From: Pelomyxa schiedti | Lineage: Eukaryota; Evosea; Pelobiontida; Pelomyxidae | Reading direction: 5' to 3' | Assembly (NCBI GenBank): GCA_020536535.1 | Contig: JAHLWZ010000438.1 | Coordinates: 2,711-29,830 of the forward strand | Length of the DNA: 27,120 bases | Part shown: positions 21,018-27,120 of the stretch, in pieces | Layout of the letters: the number at the start of each line of letters is the position of its first letter | Numbering within the stretch: position 1 is the stretch's first letter | Position numbers and translations under genes: made by a program | Notes under the pieces: generated by a model | What the model was told of the DNA's origin: nothing | Databases searched by the model: none | What the model saw: only the letters and a program-made list of their open reading frames with translations

Positions 21018-24000
21018 TCACAGTTTGAACTCCACTACGTATTCCAGTTGCTGCTGAGCGAGGTCGTACACAACCCACTCGTTGTCAACAAAGTCAGAGG
21101 GCGATGTAGCGGTAGCGGCAACGCCATGGCACGAATCACAACCATTAGGCGGAGACGTGAGCGTGGGGCACACGTGGGTGTAGTCATGAGGGCGGCCAAC
21201 ATACACCCGGAACACAAGCATAAGCCATGTCTGTGCCACTGCTGTTGATGATGATGATGATGCTGTTGCTGTTGTTGTGGATGATGATGATGATTTTGGT
21301 GTGGTTGTGGTTGTTGCTGTTGTTGTTGATGGGGATGTGGACTTGGTCTTGGTTGTGGTGGATTTGGGTTTCGTGGATTTGGTGGTTGATGATGATGATG
21401 ATGATGGTGATGGTTTTTTGATGGCGTATTTGGCGCTGGCGGCACAGGTGTCTCCAAAGTAGAGGCCGGCGCCGAGGTAGCCAAAGTCGGTGCGCTTGAC
21501 TCCGCTGGAATTGGTCAGCATCACGGGGAGAAGCAGGCCGCGGGACAGAATCCCGAGGGTGTTTTCTGGCTTGGTTCCGTGAACTAGGTATCTGAGCCCT
21601 GCCGGCTGCGGTGTGGATGCTGTTGCTGAGGATATGGCCGACGGTGGAATTCCGCGTTTGGAGCAGAACGCTTTGAACCGGCTGCGTTCTTCGCCGGTCC
21701 GGCTGATGGAGTACGCGGAGCAGATATTAATGCCGGCAAAGAGCGATGCCACGTTGGCTGGAAACTGCGGCGTGTTCGGTGCAACTGGTGTGATTGTACA
21801 GCCGAGAGCGGAATACATGCGGTCAACTTCGCTGGTTGAAGAGTTTCGGCACTTTACACTATTTACCTGGGGGTAGAGTTAGGTTTGTGGGTTGTTTAGA
21901 ACAGTTCAAACCTTAATGATATCTTTCATCAACTGAAGAAGTTCAAGCTTCTCGTCTATGATGTGCTGGTTGTTCAGCACGGCTCTGGCTATATCCTCTC
22001 GCTTATTTCCGAGTATGTGCGGAATCAAGGAATAAAATTCACTGGAGAGTGCTTCGATTTTCCGAGAGTTGAGCGGCTGTAGAAAGTTTGTCCAGGCTCA
22101 CTTGCATTATTGTGCGTACCTGTTCCCCAATTAATTGGGACACTTCAGACAGAACTTGCTCTCCTCGTAGAACTTGGTCCAGAGAAACTACACCAAGAGG
22201 TGTCTCGATGCCTTGCGTAGTAATCCTTGAAGAAACTGTTCTGGAAAGAGCATCACTTGCCTCAGAAAATATCCTCCTACACCGACGTCAGTGCTTCTTG
22301 GGAACAAAACAGTGACTACCTGATAAGTTGTTGAACAGATGTAGGTAGAGAACTAGTGGCCGTACTTGCCGCTCTCTCATCTGCCTGCTGAGCTTAGCAA
22401 ACCAAACGGCGTCAAATGAAATACCTCTGCTCTCGGTTTTGACCCAATTCTAGAAGAAGCTGAAACAAGTTCGACTTTGTGGTACCCCTTTTCATCTGAC
22501 AGTTTTTGTGAGAGGATATCCTCATAGAGAATCTAGCACGGTCTGCTGAGAAGCAAACAAGAATTACAGAGCTTACTTCGGCATCACTCAGATTATCAAA
22601 ATAACGTGTCTCGCAAGTGCCCCGTTTGTTTGTACTCAGTTCGTCAGTTCTCCCATGTTGAGTGAAAATCCGATACATATACTTGCTATTTTCTGTGAGA
22701 CAGAAATAAAAATAAAGTAAAGTTATGAGCATACTTAGAGTTAAAGCCCTCATTTGATACATGGAGTTCCTAGGAGTGATAAGAGATCAAAGGAAGTGAG
22801 TTATTACCATGCAGTAGAACTTATTAGTGTTCCCCGAGGCTTCCATTGCCTGCAAAACATCCATTTTGACAATGTCATATTCTGTTGCTGGAAAATTTGG
22901 TTCATTCTTCTCCCCGTAGCGCCATACAGTGGGTCGGTAAATAGCTTTCCTTGTAGGTCATCCAACAGTGATTGATGGTAGTAGAATTATACCTGCTCTT
23001 ATAGCGGAAGGAATTGAAGGTGCATCTTCCTAAAAGACATGTTAAAAAAAAAAACTCTGAGTTTACAACCTCTGATACCACATGTTTCCGTGTAGCTGTT
23101 TGAGCTGACAGATCATACTTGCTTTCTGGAGCCCGTGTGCCTAATGCAATAGAATCTTCAACATATTTTGGGCTGGTTCAATTAACGGAAAAGGTATTTG
23201 AATCAGTCGGACAACTTTATAATGCTGAGGGATTGCCCACTGTGAATCAATGCCAAAGCCTGAGTCACTTTGGTTGACTTGCGGTCAATATCTTGTTGGC
23301 ATGCAATAAGATGAGTGCACTGCAATCAAGTCAGAAAGAAACGGTAGGTGTGTATACCTTGGAGGAGAAAGAATAAGAGATTTGCCCTCCACCATCTTTA
23401 ATATTCTTTGTGGAGTTGTTTTTTTCTTTAAATGGAACAGACTCCGAGAAACAGAAAATCATCCCACTGAAGAGCATTTTATTAACTTGAGGTCCAGCTG
23501 ACTTAATATTTGCCAGTTCCGCAGTAAACCATTCTTCTGCTCTTTGTGTAATCAAATTTTCTACCTACAGGTGTTCGTACTTTCCAAGAGGGGTCTTAGA
23601 GGGAATTCACCTGGTCCCATGCTAAATGTGAATCTTGTAACTCTGCAGTGCTCTCTTTTCTTACATCACGCAAAATCCAGGAAATGAAAGCAGGTTTTGC
23701 CTCCAATGTCAACTCTACGAATTGGTCAAATTATTCGGGAAAAAAGAAAGGAATAGAAACCTGGGCAGGCTTCTGTGAGACCCTGAAGAAGACGGGGTCT
23801 TGTTACAAACATATCCACAAAATCAACTGGGCTGCTTGCACACAGGGTGGTAATTTGAATGCCCGGTTTACTTGTCTGTTTACGTTAGATATAAAACAAT
23901 CTCTTGGCAACCTTAGTTGTGAGATGAGCTTCGCCCTTTGTCTTAAAGGAATAGAGTTCAAATAAATCCACTGGGATTCTTCCTGAAGATTCAAAACTCA

Positions 24001-24935
24001 CAGGATACCACACAACTCCTGTACGCAATCAGTGGCAGAAATGAGTATTGCAATCTCATACCTTCACCAGGACCTGATATATTGAACACAGAAAGCACCC
24101 AAGGGTCCTCTCTGTCAATAGAAGCTACCAAAGCATCCATTACTCCTACTGATGGGGAAAGTGTGTCGGCACTTTCATAGTTCAGCGTGAGAGTGTTGCT
24201 TAGATACTGCGGCATCCAAGGAATAACATGGAGGTCAGGGGGTGCATGGGGACCTGGAAAAGGATGAAAAAAAGTATCTTGAGGTCTTTGGGAAGTACCT
24301 ATAAGAGACAATAGCTCATCAGGCTCAACGACCATTTCTCCATTAGATATGGCTCCAAATACTGCCCATATACAATTCTTCAATTTTCCAATGGAAACAC
24401 TGGTCTGGAGGTGTCTGTGTCAGAAAAGCTTCAAATCGTAATACAAGTGCTTACTCCTTTCTGAATCCCTGGACCAGCCCACTCCCCAAATAACGTTATC
24501 TTGCCGAAGTGATGCAATGTAGAAGAAGCCAAGGATTCAAAAAAAGACTGGTTGGAATTCACCCAACCAGCAAATCCAGCTTTTTGGTTGTCAATGAAGA
24601 CCTTTCAACATATTTATAAATGCAAGCCAAAACAAACATAATACTGTCATACTGTTCTGCTCTGAATTTGCAATCTCCCATCACTGTGAATCGTCACTCC
24701 ACAATTCATCCTAAGCGATTTCAAATGTCAAAAAATCGCAACTCCATAATTTGCACCATTACCCGTGCAGTTTAATCTTTGACTTGTACTGCACTACGAG
24801 ATCCCTGCGTTCTTTTGAAGACGATAGATTCCTCGTGACATTATGCAACAGCCCAATCGAGGGCCATGTGACAAACCCATAACTTGTACTGTCCCCACTA
24901 CCGCTGTCACCATCCGTTGCCCCCGACGTACTCAT
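21018..24935 (-). CDS. RNA ligase-BRCT-WGR-PARP fusion protein
   Basis: Twenty exons with 19 introns of 36-52 nt join in phase to 1026 residues. Residues 1-350 are an RNA ligase of the Rnl2-like nucleotidyltransferase fold: motif I KLHGMN (Lys55 as AMP acceptor), motif III LFGEWAGPGIQKG (113-126), motif IV GEGVVW (224-229), motif V FKTKGEAH (250-257), then DMFVTRPRLLQGL and ISWILRDV. BRCT spans about 363-450 (GMIFCF, GGGQISYSFSSKCTHLIAC, STKVTQALAL). WGR is at about 505-610, with QHGR for WGR and KGYHKVEL. The PARP regulatory domain is at 630-745 (TPLGVVSLDQV, SSEFYSLIPH), the catalytic domain at 755-1026 with His840, Tyr880 and Glu1007 of the H-Y-E triad. A low-complexity insert of about 55 residues follows AKYAIKK. 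WGR and regulatory domains resemble DNA-break-activated PARP1-3. Inferred role: break-sensing ADP-ribosylation joined to RNA end sealing. VIT and vWA domains of PARP4 are absent. Confidence 0.93.
21225..21420. repeat. Trinucleotide-rich coding microsatellite in the PARP catalytic domain
   Basis: GAT, GTT and related triplet runs encode the Ser/Thr/Lys/Pro insert after AKYAIKK. The same tract at 10850-11030 differs in repeat number by whole codons. Confidence 0.75.
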
Positions 24936-25093
24936 TGCGAACTTTGTTTTCGAAGATTGATTGCGGAAACAACCAAACAACGGAACAATTTTCAACAGAA
25001 ATCAAATTCTGTTCTGGAACCGCACAAGGGCAACCACAGGACAGCAGTTGGGAACGAATCTCAGTAAGATCTACATGGGAATTGATATCAATC

Positions 25094-26038
25094 TCAGGAC
25101 GACTGTGGTGATACAACACCCAGGCCTTTTTTGGCTGTTGAAAGGTAGTAGGATCGTGCGTCTCCAAGTGAAATCTGATAGTTGATAAGTGAGGTGTTGT
25201 TGTTTTGTTAAACAAGGAAGAGCACACCACTTCAGTGAGGACAATGTCCCCAGGCTTGAAAACTTTGGCTATTTCAACTTTATCAATTTCTGTTGCTCGA
25301 ACATCTTGCATTCTTTGGTGAAGTCAATTAAATACGTGCGGTCGGACTTGCCGTAGCCATTTATACCTTATTATTCCAGCATAATTCTCGCGAAGAGGTT
25401 TATCGGCCACACACAGGATACTGGCTACTGCTCGTAATGGTTGTATTTTTGTGATCTGATTGTGTGGTTGGCCAATTAAATTTGAAAATATTAGACGCCG
25501 CACTCTGGCAGTCACAATGCTGCCGATAATAGGCACGACAGCGGCATCCGCTCGCCTTGATTCAACAAATAAGACGGGCTTAGCATCCCCTACAGCGGCC
25601 CTTTTCTATTTTGAAATAAATATTTCACCCACAGTATAGACACACATTACCTACTCCTCACATGATATATCTAGACATATATTAGCCCACCCACCTTACA
25701 CATACAGACACAGACACACAGACACACAGACACCAGGCAGCACACAGATATACCAGGCGAGTGATGCCAACCACGGACGCGTATATCACACCACGCCTGA
25801 TGTACGTCCCCTCCCCTGCCGTGTACTCATCCCCGCTCCCAACCACCTTCCCCGGCACAACAACATTGTCCGCCGTGGTGCCGGTCGACGACGACGACGC
25901 CGATGTAGAACTAGTACCAGTTGGCATCGTGGTGGCGACGGTGGCTGTGTCCGCGCTCCTCCCTGTTGTTGCTGTGGCCCCCCTTGTGCTGCTGCTGCTG
26001 CTGTTGTTCCCGCCCCGCTTGTCTCCCCTTGTGCTCAT
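25094..26038 (-). CDS. CSL4: Exosome complex subunit CSL4 (EXOSC1)
   Basis: Five exons (26038-25754, 25605-25504, 25455-25367, 25312-25228, 25174-25094) join in phase to 213 residues, close to the 195 of the human protein. After a Ser/Thr/Gly-rich N-terminus of about 58 residues comes the CSL4 N-domain (VVPGKVV, AGEGTYIRRGVIYASVVG), then the S1 RNA-binding domain (PIIGSIVTARI, ILCVADKPLRENYAGIIR) and the family signature DVRATEIDKVEIAKVFKPGDIVL, shown here in part: DVRATEIDKVEI and FKPGDIVL. The last exon gives ISLGDARSYYLSTAKKGLGV. CSL4 caps the RNA exosome and helps RNA enter the 3'-5' degradation core in nucleus and cytoplasm. The C-terminal zinc-ribbon-like tail of the human protein is missing: the frame stops at SPQSS. 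The stop lies 158 nt before the RNA ligase-PARP gene. Confidence 0.94.
25697..25742. repeat. CAGACA/CA microsatellite in CSL4 intron 1
   Basis: Runs of ACACAGACAC type between 25697 and 25742 lie inside the first intron of CSL4 (25753-25606). No function is seen. Confidence 0.7.
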
Positions 26039-26219
26039 CGATATCGACAGGAACGCAATAGATAAGAGATCGGCATGTTCTGATTGGGGGAGGAGAAGAG
26101 CACGTGGAGTGTCGAGGGCGGAGCAGTAACCGAACCTTATTCCACACGGGGTGGTGGGCCCACCGTCTAGTAGTGCGGCGGTAACCACGAGACTTAAAAA
26201 GGGGACTACATCCACGACA
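26039..26219. promoter_or_regulatory. Shared divergent promoter region
   Basis: Only 181 bases separate the start codon of CSL4 (minus) from that of the 26220 gene (plus), so both promoters must lie here or overlap. No TATA box stands out. Confidence 0.45.
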
Positions 26220-26888
26220 ATGAACGGGGACAGCAGCGCCGCTACTACGGCTACCCCATCGGCTTCGCGGGTGGTGCTCAACGCCACCCCCTCCTTCGTG
26301 CTCAACAACCTGTCCGCCGTCCCGCACCCCGGCTGGCCGCCGTCGCCCCCTCCGTCGGCCGACGCGGCCGATCCTGCCTCCTCCTCCGCCGCCGCCACCA
26401 CGACGACCTGCGCAGCAGTGTCTTCGGTTGTTCCGCAGGTTCCCGCGTCGCAATGCGGGACGTTGCTGGCCTACGCACACCGGGGCACCGTGCAGTTCGT
26501 GTGCTACACGGCGGGCCCCCCCGCCAGCAGCGGGGGCGGGGGCGCCACCACCACCACTACATCACAAGGGGGCGGCGGGGGGCCTGGGCCGCAGCACCAG
26601 CGGGCGACGTCGGGGTCGGCGTCTGTGTCACCGCGGCCCAGCACCCACCAGCAGACACAGGCACAAACACAGACACAGACGCAGGTGCAGGGAGTGGGGG
26701 GCACCGGCACGGGCACCAGCACTAGCGGTGTGGTGACACTGCTGCCTGTTGTGGCTGATGTGCCTGGGGGTGGCAGTGGGACTACTAATACAAGGGGGAG
26801 CACTAGTGGTAGGGAGGGGGTGTACTGTATGCAGCTGGTGTGCGTGCCTCACGTGGCCCTGGTCCACTGCACATGTGGGGAAATCGGA
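26220..26888 (+). CDS. First exon of an unrecognised gene with low-complexity linkers
   Basis: An ATG at 26220 opens a frame for about 223 residues to a good donor, GGA|GTACGT, at 26889. Two short conserved-looking segments, SRVVLNATPSFVLNNLSAV and GTLLAYAHRGTVQFVCYT, are followed by Gly/Ser/Thr/Gln-rich linkers and then YCMQLVCVPHVALVHCTC. Beta-strand patterns such as LLAYAHRGTVQFV recall the first blade of a WD40 or other beta-propeller, but that is only a suggestion. The rest lies beyond the window. An in-frame upstream Met at 26151 is possible. Confidence 0.6.
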
Positions 26889-27120
26889 GTACGTAAATGG
26901 TTCTTTTTTTTTTTTTTTTTTTTTTTTTTGGGTGTTTTAGTTTTTGTTGGTTTGGCTTAAATTTAAAAATAAAGTCCCTGCTTATCATTCTGACTTGGTG
27001 TGTGATAGTTTTGTATCCAAGACAAGGCAAGCGGGCAATTTATTTGCAATTTTAACTTCCCAATTCCTGATCGATCAGGTGCGGAAATACATTCTCAACT
27101 TACTTATAATTTGAGTGTTC
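26889..27120 (+). other. Intron start and right edge, with a 26-base poly(T)
   Basis: From the donor at 26889 to the edge no coding signal is seen. A run of 26 T lies at 26904-26929. The intron is longer than 230 bases or the frame continues in an exon I cannot recognise. Confidence 0.45.

Noticed and set aside
21018-24935. Assignment of the PARP gene to the vault PARP (PARP4) type because of the BRCT and the LRYLVHGT...GVKRTDFGYLG likeness
   Set aside because: It has a WGR domain and a classic regulatory domain and lacks VIT and vWA domains; the N-terminal ligase is also unlike PARP4.
25761-26129. Plus-strand frame with a hydrophobic Val/Leu stretch
   Set aside because: It is antisense to the Ser/Thr-rich first exon of CSL4, which has clear homology on the minus strand.
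1-27120. tRNA, rRNA, CRISPR array or intact transposon
   Set aside because: No cloverleaf, rRNA-like stretch, regularly spaced repeat or transposase or reverse-transcriptase motif was found by eye; a covariance-model scan was not possible.

Overview
The window is nuclear DNA of an intron-rich, compact protist. Genes lie on both strands, 44 to 159 bases apart in the best-resolved part, and are cut by very short GT-AG introns (mostly 36-60 nt). Families include a Roco-type LRR-Roc-COR-kinase, degenerate ankyrin proteins, a RhoGEF with a long coiled coil, an exosome subunit and a PARP. The gene content fits an amoebozoan, perhaps an anaerobic archamoeba such as Pelomyxa, but that is a low-confidence guess. 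A run of exactly 100 N at 11236-11335 shows that two contigs were joined, so the left and right parts should be judged separately.

Left contig (1-11235). A fragment of a membrane-protein-like reading frame runs off the left edge on the minus strand. A plus-strand kinase-like gene (430-2580) has one intron enlarged by about 800 bp of palindrome-rich DNA. It converges on an ankyrin-like block (3737-2656, minus), which abuts a minus-strand Roco gene (about 7640-3704) carrying LRR, Roc, COR and degenerate kinase domains. The two kinase domains are paralogues in inverted orientation. An unrecognised, possibly beta-propeller protein lies at 9955-8782 (minus). The Roco gene and this protein show single-base frame breaks. 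A near-identical second copy of the 3' end of a PARP gene (11235-10625, minus) stops at the gap.

Right contig (11336-27120). It holds an ankyrin-like protein (11595-13574, plus), a RhoGEF (18567-13689, minus), a secreted beta-helical protein of a family I associate with anaerobic bacteria (20910-18752, minus), the complete PARP gene (24935-21018, minus), the exosome subunit CSL4/EXOSC1 (26038-25094, minus) and the first exon of an unrecognised plus-strand gene (26220-26888). Every intron I placed in the PARP, beta-helix and CSL4 genes joins exons in phase.

The standout is the 24935-21018 gene. Its 20 exons join to a 1026-residue protein with an RNA ligase (nucleotidyltransferase) domain at the N-terminus, then BRCT, WGR, PARP regulatory and PARP catalytic domains. 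The end of the ligase part and the start of the BRCT domain share one exon, so this is a real fusion and not two neighbouring genes. It suggests one enzyme that senses a nucleic-acid break, ADP-ribosylates and seals RNA ends. CSL4, an RNA-exosome subunit, lies 158 nt upstream on the same strand.
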